DNA of 18,485 nt from JBEHYA01 sp048498415. Its GTDB lineage: Bacteria > Pseudomonadota > Alphaproteobacteria > UBA9219 > RGZA01. The DNA lies in NCBI GenBank assembly GCA_048498415.1, contig JBEHYA010000035.1, positions 1 to 18,485 on the forward strand, given 5' to 3'. Below the pieces are notes generated by a model that was not told the origin of the DNA, searched no databases, and saw only the letters and a program-made list of their open reading frames with translations. Shown here in pieces: positions 5,701-13,928 of this stretch. Position 1 is the first letter of the stretch. Each line of letters begins with the position of its first letter. The position numbers and the translations under genes are program-made.

Positions 5701-7206
5701 TCAGGCCTGCTTCCAGCGTAAAATCGGCGTGCGGGCGGCGCGCGTTTCATCAAGGCGGCGGCGCGGTGTGGTGACGGGCGCGGCTTTCAGTTTTTCCGGA
5801 TCGGTTTTGGCTTGGGCGACCAGATCGCGGAGCGCCGTTATAAATTCATCCAGCGCCTGCTTGCTTTCGGTCTCCGTGGGTTCGATTAAAAACGCGCCGT
5901 GGACGACGAGGGGGAAATACATCGTCATCGGGTGAAAGCCCTTATCGAGCAGGCCTTTGGCGATATCGAGGGTAGCAACGCCGGTGCCGGCCAGAAAGCG
6001 ATCATCGAACAGCGCTTCGTGCATGCAGGGGCCCTCAAAACTCGGCGTCATGACGTCTTTGAGTTTGGCGAGGATGTAATTGGCGTTCAGCACGGCATCA
6101 CTGGAGGCCTGTAACAGACCATCGGCGCCGTGGCTGAGCATATAGGTGAGCGCGCGGATGAACATGCCCATCTGGCCGTGGAAGGCTTTGAGGCGGCCCA
6201 CATTTGCGGCGCCTTTTTCCTCGATCAGCGACAGGCCATTGGCGGTTTGCACCATGTAGGGCACCGGCACGTGTTCCGCCAAACGCTTGGAGAACACCAC
6301 CGGCCCGCTGCCCGGGCCGCCGCCGCCATGCGGCGTGGAAAATGTTTTGTGCAGATTGATGTGCATGGCATCGATGCCAAGATCAGCCGGCTTCACGCGG
6401 CCCACGATCGCGTTGTAATTCGCGCCGTCGCCGTAAAAATACGCGCCGGCTTTGTGGAGGGCATTGGCGATTTCGATAATTTCATTCTCAAACAGCCCGC
6501 AGGTGTTGGGGTTGGTGAGCATGAGGGCGGCGACATCGGAGTTCAGCTTGCCAAGCAGGGCGGCTTTATCCACGCGCCCGCGCGCGTTGGCGGGAATGCT
6601 CACGACTTCAAAGCCAAGCGCGGCGGCGGTGGCGGGGTTGGTGCCATGCGCGGATTCCGGCACCAGCACGACGTTGCGTTTTTCGCCCTTCGCTTGCAGC
6701 GCGGTTTTGATGGCGGCCATGCCGCAGAATTCGCCATGCGCGCCGGCGGCGGGCGAGAGTGCGACGGCCTGCATGCCGGTGAGCTTGAGTAGCCAGTCGG
6801 AAAGCTCGTGCATCACCGCAAGGCTGCCCTGCACGGTGGAAAAGGGTTGCAGCGGATGCGACAACGCGAAACCCGGTGCGCGCGCCATTTTTTCATTGAG
6901 GCGCGGATTATGCTTCATGGTGCAGGAGCCGAGCGGATAGAACGTGCTGTCGATGCCGAAGTTTTTTTGCGAGAGGCGTGTGTAATGGCGTACGACCTGT
7001 GGTTCCGAGAGGCCGGGTAACCCAATTGCGCCGCGTTCAGCGAGGCCAGTTTTCATTGTATGTGCTGGCACATCGGGCAGGTCGACGCCGCAGCGGCCCG
7101 GCTGGCCCAGTTCAAAAATCAGCGGTTCTTCCAGCTGCAGGCCATGGGAAGCAGCGGGTGCAGATGATTGTGGCGTGGTAGGCCTGCCTTGGTTGTTCAT
7201 GCTCAT
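5701..7206 (-). CDS. gcvPB: Glycine dehydrogenase (decarboxylating) subunit 2
   Basis: PLP-binding half of the split P-protein. Together with GcvPA it decarboxylates glycine and passes the aminomethyl group to lipoylated GcvH. The 501-residue product has the PLP lysine K287 in MHINLHKTFSTPHGGGGPGS, the upstream block YGDGANYNAIVG (258-269), and YPLGSCTMKHNPRLNE (90-105). The first roughly 20 residues are polar and Ser/Pro/Gln-rich, slightly longer than typical; a downstream start is possible but the ATG used overlaps the gcvPA stop (ATGA), which supports it. It is the last gene of the gcv operon. Confidence 0.97.
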   Translation of the reverse strand: MSMNNQGRPTTPQSSAPAASHGLQLEEPLIFELGQPGRCGVDLPDVPAHTMKTGLAERGAIGLPGLSEPQVVRHYTRLSQKNFGIDSTFYPLGSCTMKHNPRLNEKMARAPGFALSHPLQPFSTVQGSLAVMHELSDWLLKLTGMQAVALSPAAGAHGEFCGMAAIKTALQAKGEKRNVVLVPESAHGTNPATAAALGFEVVSIPANARGRVDKAALLGKLNSDVAALMLTNPNTCGLFENEIIEIANALHKAGAYFYGDGANYNAIVGRVKPADLGIDAMHINLHKTFSTPHGGGGPGSGPVVFSKRLAEHVPVPYMVQTANGLSLIEEKGAANVGRLKAFHGQMGMFIRALTYMLSHGADGLLQASSDAVLNANYILAKLKDVMTPSFEGPCMHEALFDDRFLAGTGVATLDIAKGLLDKGFHPMTMYFPLVVHGAFLIEPTETESKQALDEFITALRDLVAQAKTDPEKLKAAPVTTPRRRLDETRAARTPILRWKQA

Positions 7207-8543
7207 GCGGCGAGCTCCGTCGCTAACATCTCGATATCGACGTCACTGGTGAGTTCGGTGACGGCGACGAGCAGCATGTTTTGCAATGCCTTATCATTGG
7301 GGAGCAGACGGCTGACCGGCACGCCAGCCAGAATATTTTTGCCTGCTAACCGTTCCACCACCGGCGCAGCGGGCTGGGACAACTCAAGCGTGAATTCGTT
7401 GAAGAACGTATCGTTGACGACGCGCACGCCTTTGACTTTTGCGAGGCGCTCCGCCGCATGTACGGCTTTTGCGTGATTAAGTTTGGCCAGTTTTTTAAAA
7501 CCTTCTTCGCCGAGCAGGCTTAAGTGAATGGTGAAAGCCAGCGCGCACAGGCCCGAATTAGTGCAGATGTTGCTGGTCGCTTTTTCGCGGCGGATATGCT
7601 GTTCGCGGGTGGAGAGCGTGAGCACAAAGCCGCGTTTGCCTTCGGCGTCTACTGTTTCACCGCACAAACGCCCCGGCATCTGGCGCACATATTGTTCACG
7701 CGTCGCAAACAAGCCCACATAGGGCCCCCCAAAACCAAGGCTGTTGCCGATGGATTGGCCTTCCACAACCACGATATCCGCGCCCATGGCGCCGGGGGCG
7801 GGGAGAAGGCCGAGCGAGACGGCTTCAGTCACCACAATAATCAGCAGCGCACCTTTATCGTGGCAGGCTTTGGCAAGCGCCGCGTAATCATGCACGCGGC
7901 CCCAGATATCGGGCGTTTGCACGACGACGCAGGAGGTTTGATCGGTGATCTCGATATTGTCTTTGGCATTCAAATTTGGCGCAAGGCGCGTGGCGGTAAA
8001 GCCGCAGAGATGCGCGTTGGTTTGAATGACTTCCGCATAATGCGGATGCAGGCCGCCAGACAAAATCGCGTGATTGCGCTTGGTGATGCGGTTTGCCATC
8101 AGCACGGCTTCGGCGGCTGCCGTGGAGCCGTCATACATCGAGGCATTCGCCACATCCATGCCGGTGAGCATGGCGACCTGCGTCTGGAATTCGAACAGAT
8201 ATTGCAGCGTGCCCTGGCTTACTTCCGGCTGGTAGGGTGTATACGAGGTCAAAAACTCGCCGCGCAACAGTAATTGATCAACGCTGGCCGGCACATGGTG
8301 GCGATAGGCGCCGGCACCGCAGAAAAACGGCGCGGTCTCAGCCGTAAGGTTGCGGCGGGCAAGCGCCAGCATGTGCTGTTCCACCGCCATTTCGCTTTGG
8401 TGGGAAGGCAGGCCTTCAATCGCACCCTTGCGGCGGGCGGATGCCGGCACATCCTTGAATAAATCATCCACGCTGGCTGCACCGATCGTGCGCAGCATAT
8501 CCGCGCGGTCGTTATCGGTGAGGGGGAGATAGCGAAGCTGCAT
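7203..8543 (-). CDS. gcvPA: Glycine dehydrogenase (decarboxylating) subunit 1
   Basis: Partner subunit of GcvPB in the split glycine decarboxylase. The 446 residues match the usual subunit length, starting MQLRYLPLTDNDRADMLRTI. Family stretches include FCGAGAYRHHVPASVDQLL, the block FLTSYTPYQPEVSQGTLQY, TGMDVANASMYDGSTAAAEA and TSNICTNSGLCAL. The PLP lysine is expected in the other subunit and is not found here. The start lies four bases after the gcvH stop and the end overlaps gcvPB by four bases. Confidence 0.97.
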   Translation of the reverse strand: MQLRYLPLTDNDRADMLRTIGAASVDDLFKDVPASARRKGAIEGLPSHQSEMAVEQHMLALARRNLTAETAPFFCGAGAYRHHVPASVDQLLLRGEFLTSYTPYQPEVSQGTLQYLFEFQTQVAMLTGMDVANASMYDGSTAAAEAVLMANRITKRNHAILSGGLHPHYAEVIQTNAHLCGFTATRLAPNLNAKDNIEITDQTSCVVVQTPDIWGRVHDYAALAKACHDKGALLIIVVTEAVSLGLLPAPGAMGADIVVVEGQSIGNSLGFGGPYVGLFATREQYVRQMPGRLCGETVDAEGKRGFVLTLSTREQHIRREKATSNICTNSGLCALAFTIHLSLLGEEGFKKLAKLNHAKAVHAAERLAKVKGVRVVNDTFFNEFTLELSQPAAPVVERLAGKNILAGVPVSRLLPNDKALQNMLLVAVTELTSDVDIEMLATELAA

Positions 8544-8547
8544 TTAA

Positions 8548-8916
8548 TTATTGGGCGGTAAGTTTTTTATAGGTGGCATCATCCAGCAGCGCGTCGAATT
8601 CGCTTGTGTTGGCGGGCTTTAATTTGAACATCCAGCCGTCATTTTCCGCGGCGCTGTTAATTTTTGCGGGATCAGCAGTGAGAGCATCGTTAACCGCCAC
8701 GACTTCGCCGGAGATCGGCGCGTAGACGTCGGATGCGGCTTTGACCGATTCAACGACGGCGGCGTTTTTGCCCTGGCTGAGTTTGGCGCCGATGGCCGGC
8801 AGTTCCACGAACACGATATCGCCCAGCGCATTCTGCGCATAATCGGTGATGCCGATGATGGCGACATCGCCTTCCATTTTCACCCATTCGTGGTCTTTGC
8901 TGAATTTGACGGTCAT
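8548..8916 (-). CDS. gcvH: Glycine cleavage system H protein
   Basis: Lipoyl carrier that shuttles the aminomethyl group between P-, T- and L-proteins. The 122-residue product carries the lipoylation lysine K59 within AAVVESVKAASDVYAPISGE, and the typical start with FSKDHEWVKMEGD and GITDYAQNALGDIVFVELP. A strong Shine-Dalgarno (AAGGAG) overlaps the TAA stop of gcvT and sits six bases before the ATG, which fixes the start and suggests high translation. The L-protein (dihydrolipoyl dehydrogenase) is not encoded in the window. Confidence 0.98.
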   Translation of the reverse strand: MTVKFSKDHEWVKMEGDVAIIGITDYAQNALGDIVFVELPAIGAKLSQGKNAAVVESVKAASDVYAPISGEVVAVNDALTADPAKINSAAENDGWMFKLKPANTSEFDALLDDATYKKLTAQ

Positions 8917-8925
8917 GGGATCTCC

Positions 8926-10038
8926 TTATTTAGGGCGGCTGTAATAACGGTGCGGAACAAAGGGCAGGCCGCAGACATGGGCGGGAATGGCGCGGCCGCG
9001 CACCATGACCTGCACGCGGCTGCCGGGTACGGCGGCGGCGCGGTCGAGATAGGCAAGCGCAATGGGCTTGCCAAGCGTGGGGCTGAAGCCGCCGCTGGTG
9101 ATGATGCCAACCGTTTGGCCATGCGTGTTCTGCACTTCGGTGCCGTCGCGCGCGGGCGTGCGATCATCGACCATGATGCCGACCCTGAGTTTTTCCGGCT
9201 TGTTGAGGAGAATGGATTCAATGATCGCGGCGCCGGTGAATTCGGCCAGCGCCAGCTTGCGTTTATCGATGATCCAGTTAAGGCCGGCTTCGATGGGCGT
9301 GATGGTATCGTTGAGTTCGTGGCCATACAGGCAAAGCCCGGCTTCGAGGCGCAGCGTATCGCGCGCGCCAAGGCCGATGGGTTTAACCTCTTCGTGCTTG
9401 ACCAGAAGCTGCACCAGACGCTGGGTATTCTTGGCGCTCACCGAAATTTCAAAACCGTCTTCGCCGGTGTACCCGGAGCGCATGAGCACCACGGGCATGC
9501 CCTCGATCTCCGTCCACTTCGCCTGCATGAAACCGAGGCGGTCGAGGCCGGACACATAATGGCTGAGCACGCCGGCCGCCTGCGGGCCTTGCAGGGCGAT
9601 GAGATCGCGGGTTAAAAATTCGATCTGCGCGTCTTTCATGCGCTTCTTCAAAACGGCGAAATCATTTTCTTTCGGGCCGGCGTTTACAATCAGCCATAAA
9701 TCATCGCCCACTTCCGGGCGCACCATGATGAGGTCATCAAGCACGCCGCCCCAGTCGTTCATGAGCACCGTATAGCGCATGTGCCCCGGCTTGATGGTGG
9801 CTACGCTGGAAGGCACGCAGCCTTCAAATGCGGCGACGCTGTCTTTGCCGCGGAGCACAATCTGGCCCATATGCGAGACGTCGAACAGGCCGGCGCGCGT
9901 GCGGGTGTGGAGATGTTCCGCGAGGATGCCTTCGGGGTAGTTCACCGGCATATCATAGCCCGCGAACGGCACCATTTTGGCGCCCTGGGCGATGTGCCAG
10001 CTATGCAGCGTGGTTTGACGGGTGGTTTCGCTCGTCAT
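8926..10038 (-). CDS. gcvT: Glycine cleavage system T protein (aminomethyltransferase)
   Basis: Transfers the methylene group from aminomethyl-lipoyl GcvH to tetrahydrofolate, releasing ammonia. The 370 residues show the N-terminal block PFAGYDMPVNYPEGILAEH and RAGLFDVSHMGQ, the folate-site aspartate D101 in NDWGGVLDDLIM (same number as in E. coli), GYTGEDGFE at 189-197 and ARDTLRLEAGLCLYGHELND at 225-244. The start lies seven bases after the stop of the upstream lipoprotein gene, which suggests that both are on one mRNA. No glycine riboswitch was recognised upstream. Confidence 0.97.
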   Translation of the reverse strand: MTSETTRQTTLHSWHIAQGAKMVPFAGYDMPVNYPEGILAEHLHTRTRAGLFDVSHMGQIVLRGKDSVAAFEGCVPSSVATIKPGHMRYTVLMNDWGGVLDDLIMVRPEVGDDLWLIVNAGPKENDFAVLKKRMKDAQIEFLTRDLIALQGPQAAGVLSHYVSGLDRLGFMQAKWTEIEGMPVVLMRSGYTGEDGFEISVSAKNTQRLVQLLVKHEEVKPIGLGARDTLRLEAGLCLYGHELNDTITPIEAGLNWIIDKRKLALAEFTGAAIIESILLNKPEKLRVGIMVDDRTPARDGTEVQNTHGQTVGIITSGGFSPTLGKPIALAYLDRAAAVPGSRVQVMVRGRAIPAHVCGLPFVPHRYYSRPK

Positions 10039-10045
10039 TTAGCCG

Positions 10046-10612
10046 TTATTTGGAACCGAAAAAGGAAGCGTTGGCGTTCAGCTGGTCCTGGCTGAGCTGA
10101 AAGCCGATGAGCACGCGGTTGGTGTTGCCATCGGAGCTCGGCACATTGATGCTGAAAGGCGTATTCACGCGCATCTGCTTGGTATCGCCATCGAAGGTGA
10201 GGGGGATTTCGTAGGTATCGCGCTGCAAAATTTCATCCTTCGCGTTCACGACCGAGACGAAGAACGGGATGCTGAGGTTCTTGGCCTGCGAGGCAGCGCC
10301 GCGGAGCGCGGCGACATCAAAACTGGCATCGACCTTGAAGCCGTCGCTCACGCTTGAACAGGTGGATTTCACATTGCCCATGCGCACGTTCACAACCAGC
10401 TGGTCATCGGTGGCGACCGCCGGGTTTTGATAAAGCGACAGATCGCGGATGCTGGCAACCTGCGGGCAGCCGGCGAAGGTGGCATCGGTCGCGGCCGAAG
10501 AGGAAGCCGGCGCGCTGCTGTCACCACTCCACGGGTTCATCCAGTCGAACCAGCTGCAGGACGCCAGCGGCAGGGTGAGGGCGAGGAGAGCGATTGGGAG
10601 AATGCGGCGCAT
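10046..10612 (-). CDS. Putative lipoprotein of unknown function, first gene of the gcv operon
   Basis: I do not recognise the family. The 188-residue product starts with a lipoprotein signal: MRRILPIALLALTL then the lipobox LASC with C19 as the lipid-modified residue. A Ser/Ala linker (about 30-45) follows, then a mainly beta-strand domain with two further cysteines, C49 (FAGCPQVASIRDL) and C85 (KSTCSSVSDGF), that could form a disulfide. Residue 20 is Ser, not Asp, which would favour outer-membrane sorting under the E. coli rule. It is seven bases upstream of gcvT. Nothing in the sequence links it to glycine metabolism, so the pairing may be positional only. A TATAGA (10669-10674, minus strand) could be its -10 box, without a clear -35. 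Confidence 0.8.
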   Translation of the reverse strand: MRRILPIALLALTLPLASCSWFDWMNPWSGDSSAPASSSAATDATFAGCPQVASIRDLSLYQNPAVATDDQLVVNVRMGNVKSTCSSVSDGFKVDASFDVAALRGAASQAKNLSIPFFVSVVNAKDEILQRDTYEIPLTFDGDTKQMRVNTPFSINVPSSDGNTNRVLIGFQLSQDQLNANASFFGSK

Positions 10613-10695
10613 GGGAGACCTATCGATGAAAGAAGAGGCCGCTAGGTTAGTAAGATTCCCGGGCGGCGTCTATATGGGCATGCTAATCAGCTAAA

Positions 10696-10812
10696 TGTAT
10701 GTACCGGCGAAAGCCGGTATCCCTTTATTTCTTACGTACATTCCGGCGCAAGCCGGAATCCAGTTTGGTTTGTGGTGATAAACTGGATACCCGCTTTCGC
10801 TGGTATGTGCGT
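10696..10812. repeat. REP-like triple cluster between the lipoprotein gene and argF
   Basis: Three copies are present: 10696-10723 and 10735-10766 in one orientation, 10780-10812 in the other. The second and third form an inverted pair sharing the inner AAACTGGAT edge, as in the 2236-2323 unit. The third stem pair is A-T, T-A and A-T. The second copy has a GCAA loop, another GNRA loop in place of GAAA, and the third has one A-G mismatch in its stem, so it is starting to decay. It occupies most of the 256-base gap downstream of argF and upstream of the gcv operon. Confidence 0.9.
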
Positions 10813-10838
10813 TAAAAACTGGCTTGCTAAATGACAGA

Positions 10839-10855
10839 CCCTGTTTTCAACAGGG
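10839..10855 (-). terminator. Possible terminator after argF
   Basis: A perfect 7-bp stem CCCTGTT/AACAGGG with a three-base loop lies about 14 bases beyond the argF stop. On the minus strand it is followed only by TCTGTCATTT, a poor T-run, so termination may be weak or need the REP hairpins beyond it. Confidence 0.4.
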
Positions 10856-10868
10856 AATACGAAAGGGT

Positions 10869-11795
10869 TTAAACCTGCGGGATCTTGTTGAGGAGGAACA
10901 TGAGAATCGCCTTCTGAATATGCAGGCGGTTCTCGGCTTCGTCCCACACGGCGGATTGCGCGCCGTCCATCACGGCGTCGGTCACTTCCTCGCCGCGGTG
11001 GGCGGGGAGGCAATGCAGGAAGATCGCATCTTTGCGCGCTTTCATCATGAGTTCGGTATTGACCTGATAGGGCGCCAGGGCTTCGCGGCGTTCCTCAGCA
11101 TCTTCATGGTGCATGGAGATCCAGGTATCGGTGATGACAACGGCGGCGCCCTGCACGGCCGCGGCGGGATCGCGCGTGACCGTGATTTTGGCGCGGGCGT
11201 TTTTAGCCAGATGTTCTTTATCGGGCGCGTATTTTTCCGGACACGCGATGCGGAGTTCAAAGTTGAACAGGGCGGCCGCCTGCATCCAGCTGTTTAACAC
11301 GTTGTTATCGCCGTCGCCCACCCAGGCGATGATCTGGCCTTCGATGCGGTGGAGTTTTTCTTCCAGCGTCATTAAATCCGCCATGACCTGGCAGGGGTGG
11401 GTGAGGTTGGTGAGGCCGTTGATGACGGGCACCGTGGCGTATTTGGCGATTGTTTGCAGGTCTTCATGCGCGAAGGTGCGGAGCATGATGACGTGCACAA
11501 AGCGGCTGAGCACGCGGGCGGTATCGGCCAGTGTTTCGCCATGGCCCATCTGGATTTCGGTGCCCGTGAGCGTGGTACTTTCGCCGCCAAGTTCGCGCAT
11601 CGCGACTTCAAACGAGACGCGCGTGCGGGTGGAAGGTTTTTCGAAAATCAGCGCCAGCGTTTTGCCCTTCAGCTCATCGCGCGGGAAGCGGTTTTGTTTT
11701 TTAAGCAGATGCGCGAAGCGGATGATATCGGCCAGCTGGTAGCGCGTATATTGATCGAGATCGAGAAAGTGGCGGAGCGGGGCTGGCTTTAGCAT
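10869..11795 (-). CDS. argF: Ornithine carbamoyltransferase
   Basis: Converts ornithine and carbamoyl phosphate to citrulline in arginine synthesis. I use the ATG at 11795 (MLKPAPLRHFLDLDQYT), giving 308 residues, the family norm. The frame is open further upstream, but that part reads as low-complexity sequence overlapping argD. Motifs: STRT at 55-58 binding carbamoyl phosphate, HPCQ at 133-136, DTWISM at 223-228 and HCLP at 261-264, the last two placing it with ornithine rather than aspartate transcarbamoylases. The usual SMG loop reads SMH. The start is one base after the argD stop. Confidence 0.97.
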   Translation of the reverse strand: MLKPAPLRHFLDLDQYTRYQLADIIRFAHLLKKQNRFPRDELKGKTLALIFEKPSTRTRVSFEVAMRELGGESTTLTGTEIQMGHGETLADTARVLSRFVHVIMLRTFAHEDLQTIAKYATVPVINGLTNLTHPCQVMADLMTLEEKLHRIEGQIIAWVGDGDNNVLNSWMQAAALFNFELRIACPEKYAPDKEHLAKNARAKITVTRDPAAAVQGAAVVITDTWISMHHEDAEERREALAPYQVNTELMMKARKDAIFLHCLPAHRGEEVTDAVMDGAQSAVWDEAENRLHIQKAILMFLLNKIPQV

Positions 11796-11796
11796 G

Positions 11797-12984
11797 TTAC
11801 GCAGACTTCTTGATAAGGTCAGAGACCGTGTGGGTGATGATATGCGCGGCTTCATCGATCTGCTGGCCGGCGATGATGAGCGGCGGCAGGAAGCGCACGA
11901 CTTGGTCAGAGGCTGCAACGCAAAGCAGCTTATTGGTGCGAAGGGCGGCAACCAGCTTTAAATTGTCGTCTGGTTTGGCGCAGCGCAGACCCTGCATGAG
12001 CCCGCGGCCGCGATGGCCGGTGAAAAACTCGGGGAATTCCTTGATCACGTTATCAAGGGTGCGCCACATGTAATTGCCGGCATGTTCAACGTGCGGCAGG
12101 AAATCGGATTTTTCCATCTCATCCATCACGGCGTTACCCACCGCCATGGCCAAAGGATTGCCGCCATAAGTGGAACCGTGCGAGCCCGGCACCATGCCGC
12201 TATCGGCTTTTTCCGAAGCCAAACACGCGCCAAGCGGAAAGCCGCCGCCGATGGCTTTGGCTAAACACATCACATCCGGCTTCACGCCCGACCATTCATG
12301 GGCGAACATTTTGCCGGTGCGGCCTAACCCACACTGAATTTCATCGTAGAACAGCAGCAGGCCGTGCTGGTCGCACAAGCTGCGAAGACCTTTTAAAAAT
12401 TCGTCGGAGGCCGCGCGCATGCCGCCTTCACCCTGCACGGGTTCGATGCAGATGGCGGCGGTCTCCGGGGTGATGGCTTTTTTGACGGCTTCTAAATCAT
12501 CCCACGGCACCTGATCGAACATATCGATGAGGGGGCCGAAGCCGCCGACCATTTTATCGGTTTTCGCAGCGGCGATGGATGTCATGCCGCGGCCATGGAA
12601 GCAGCCCTGAAAGGTAATGATGCGGGTTTTTTGCGGCTGGTTGATATGCGTGAAATATTTGCGGATGACTTTGACGCCGCATTCCCACGCTTCCATGCCG
12701 GAGTTGGTGAAGAAGACGCGATCGAGGCCGGAGAGGGCACACAGCCGCGTCGCCAGTTTTTCGCCGCCCGGAATGCGGAAGATGTTCGAGACGTGCCAGA
12801 GTTTTTCGGCCTGCGCCTGCAGGGCTTTCACCAATGCTGGATGCGCATGGCCAAGCGCGTTCACGGCGATGCCGGCGGCAAAATCCAGATAACGGGTGTT
12901 ATCGGGGGTATATAAATAAGCGCCTTCGCCACGCTCAAAGCTGAGATCCGCCCGGTTGTAGACGGGCATAATGTGATTGGTCAT
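11797..12984 (-). CDS. argD: Acetylornithine aminotransferase
   Basis: PLP enzyme of arginine synthesis converting N-acetylglutamate semialdehyde to N-acetylornithine; many family members also serve as succinyldiaminopimelate aminotransferase in lysine synthesis. The 395-residue product has the class-III features: FFTNSGMEAWE (91-101), EPVQGEGG (181-188), FYDEIQCGLGRTG (212-224, D214 contacting the pyridine nitrogen) and the PLP lysine K243 in LAKAIGGGFPLGA. It overlaps the upstream permease gene by ATGA and is followed one base later by argF, so the three are probably co-translated. Confidence 0.96.
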   Translation of the reverse strand: MTNHIMPVYNRADLSFERGEGAYLYTPDNTRYLDFAAGIAVNALGHAHPALVKALQAQAEKLWHVSNIFRIPGGEKLATRLCALSGLDRVFFTNSGMEAWECGVKVIRKYFTHINQPQKTRIITFQGCFHGRGMTSIAAAKTDKMVGGFGPLIDMFDQVPWDDLEAVKKAITPETAAICIEPVQGEGGMRAASDEFLKGLRSLCDQHGLLLFYDEIQCGLGRTGKMFAHEWSGVKPDVMCLAKAIGGGFPLGACLASEKADSGMVPGSHGSTYGGNPLAMAVGNAVMDEMEKSDFLPHVEHAGNYMWRTLDNVIKEFPEFFTGHRGRGLMQGLRCAKPDDNLKLVAALRTNKLLCVAASDQVVRFLPPLIIAGQQIDEAAHIITHTVSDLIKKSA

Positions 12985-13784
12985 GCCCGCAGTTTATAGC
13001 CAGCGCGCAGCATCAGTAAAGCCGCAATCCACAGGGCGAGATTGACGCCCGCCATGAACATCACGCCAAACCACAGGGGGCTATCGGCCACGCCAATAAA
13101 GCCGTAGCGAAAGCCATCAATCATATAAAAGAACGGGTTGGCGTGGACGACGAAGCGCCAGGCTTCCGGCAGCTGGGCGGCGGTATAGAAGGTGCCGGAC
13201 AGGAAGGTGGCCGGCATGATCACGAAATTGGTGACGGTGGCCAGATGATCGAATTTCTGCGACCAGATGCCGCCGATAAGGCCGAGCAGCGCCATCATCA
13301 TCGAGCCCATGACGGCGTGATAGACCATGAAGAACAGGCTGTGGACGGGGAGATGCACAAACAGCATCATGACGACAACCGAGAACGCGCCGACTGCAAG
13401 CCCGCGTACAATACCGCCAACCGTATAGCCGGTGGCAAGTTCGCCCGCCGAAAGCGGCGGCATGAGCACATCGACGATATTGCCCTGCACTTTGGAAATG
13501 ACGATGGAGCTGGAGGTGTTCGCAAACGCATTCTGCGCCATCGACATCATGACGAGTCCCGGCGTGAGGAACGCCATGTAATCCACGCCCGCCACCTGCC
13601 GGCCCGTCTGGCCCAGCGCGAGATGAAAGACGACATAATATAAAAGCGTGCTGATAACAGGCGCGACCACTGTTTGCGCCGAGACGATGAAGAAGCGCTC
13701 GACTTCCTTGCGGATCAACGTCCACAAGCCCATCCAGTTCACGGCGCCGACAAGGTGGGGTTCGATGGCTTTGGTATCGTTCAT
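12981..13784 (-). CDS. ABC-2 family transporter permease
   Basis: Membrane subunit of an ABC exporter. The 267-residue product has a cytoplasmic N-terminus with RKEVERFF, about six hydrophobic segments, and the ABC-2 family features YMAFLTPGLVMMSMAQNAF, KVQGNIVDVLMPPLSAGELA and the C-terminal ANPFFYMIDGFRYGF. It is closest in look to the YadH/NodJ-like group; the substrate cannot be told. No ATPase gene lies next to it: upstream is the divergent regulator gene and downstream is argD, which it overlaps by four bases. It must use an ATPase encoded elsewhere. A possible -10 box TATACT lies at 13816-13821 on the minus strand. Confidence 0.92.
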   Translation of the reverse strand: MNDTKAIEPHLVGAVNWMGLWTLIRKEVERFFIVSAQTVVAPVISTLLYYVVFHLALGQTGRQVAGVDYMAFLTPGLVMMSMAQNAFANTSSSIVISKVQGNIVDVLMPPLSAGELATGYTVGGIVRGLAVGAFSVVVMMLFVHLPVHSLFFMVYHAVMGSMMMALLGLIGGIWSQKFDHLATVTNFVIMPATFLSGTFYTAAQLPEAWRFVVHANPFFYMIDGFRYGFIGVADSPLWFGVMFMAGVNLALWIAALLMLRAGYKLRA

Positions 13785-13815
13785 TTTGAGTGGCTTTCGA
13801 AAGGTTAATGTAGTG

Positions 13816-13821
13816 AGTATA
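13816..13821 (-). promoter_or_regulatory. Possible -10 box for the permease-argD-argF operon
   Basis: Minus-strand TATACT (five of six bases of the consensus) lies 32 bases before the permease start. The region 16-18 bases further upstream has only a poor -35 (TGGAAT). It is the best candidate in the 144-base divergent gap on this strand. Confidence 0.25.
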
Positions 13822-13863
13822 GGCGGGCGGGGACGGAATTCCAGCGCCTACATATATAAGTGG

Positions 13864-13891
13864 TTGGCTCCTGCCGATTTTTCATTATAGT
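13864..13891 (+). promoter_or_regulatory. Probable sigma-70-type promoter of the CtrA-like regulator gene
   Basis: TTGGCT at 13864-13869 and TATAGT at 13886-13891 are 16 bases apart and match the -35 and -10 consensus at four and five positions. Transcription from about 13898 would give a leader near 30 bases to the ATG at 13929 and would exclude the upstream in-frame GTG at 13860 as start. Confidence 0.42.
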
Positions 13892-13928
13892 GGGGCCATA
13901 TTTTTTGGATTTATATGGAACATATTCA

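Noticed and set aside
6130..9615. Long open frames on the plus strand opposite the gcv genes
   Set aside because: They mirror strongly coding minus-strand genes in high-GC DNA and give His/Gly/Ala-rich products without family features.
10613..10695. Glycine riboswitch upstream of the gcv operon
   Set aside because: These operons often carry one, but the 83 bases before the lipoprotein gene show no paired aptamer structure or conserved core, and gcvT itself has only a 7-base gap upstream.
2236..10812. The spaced palindromes as a CRISPR array
   Set aside because: Copies are in four distant gaps and alternate in orientation, with no regular unique spacers and no cas genes.
11796..11951. N-terminal extension of argF from 11951
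   Set aside because: It reads as Ser/Arg/Pro-rich out-of-frame argD sequence; the ATG at 11795 gives the standard length.
13860..13928. GTG start for the CtrA-like regulator
   Set aside because: It lies upstream of the likely -35 and adds residues foreign to the receiver fold; the ATG at 13929 begins the typical MRVLVF strand.
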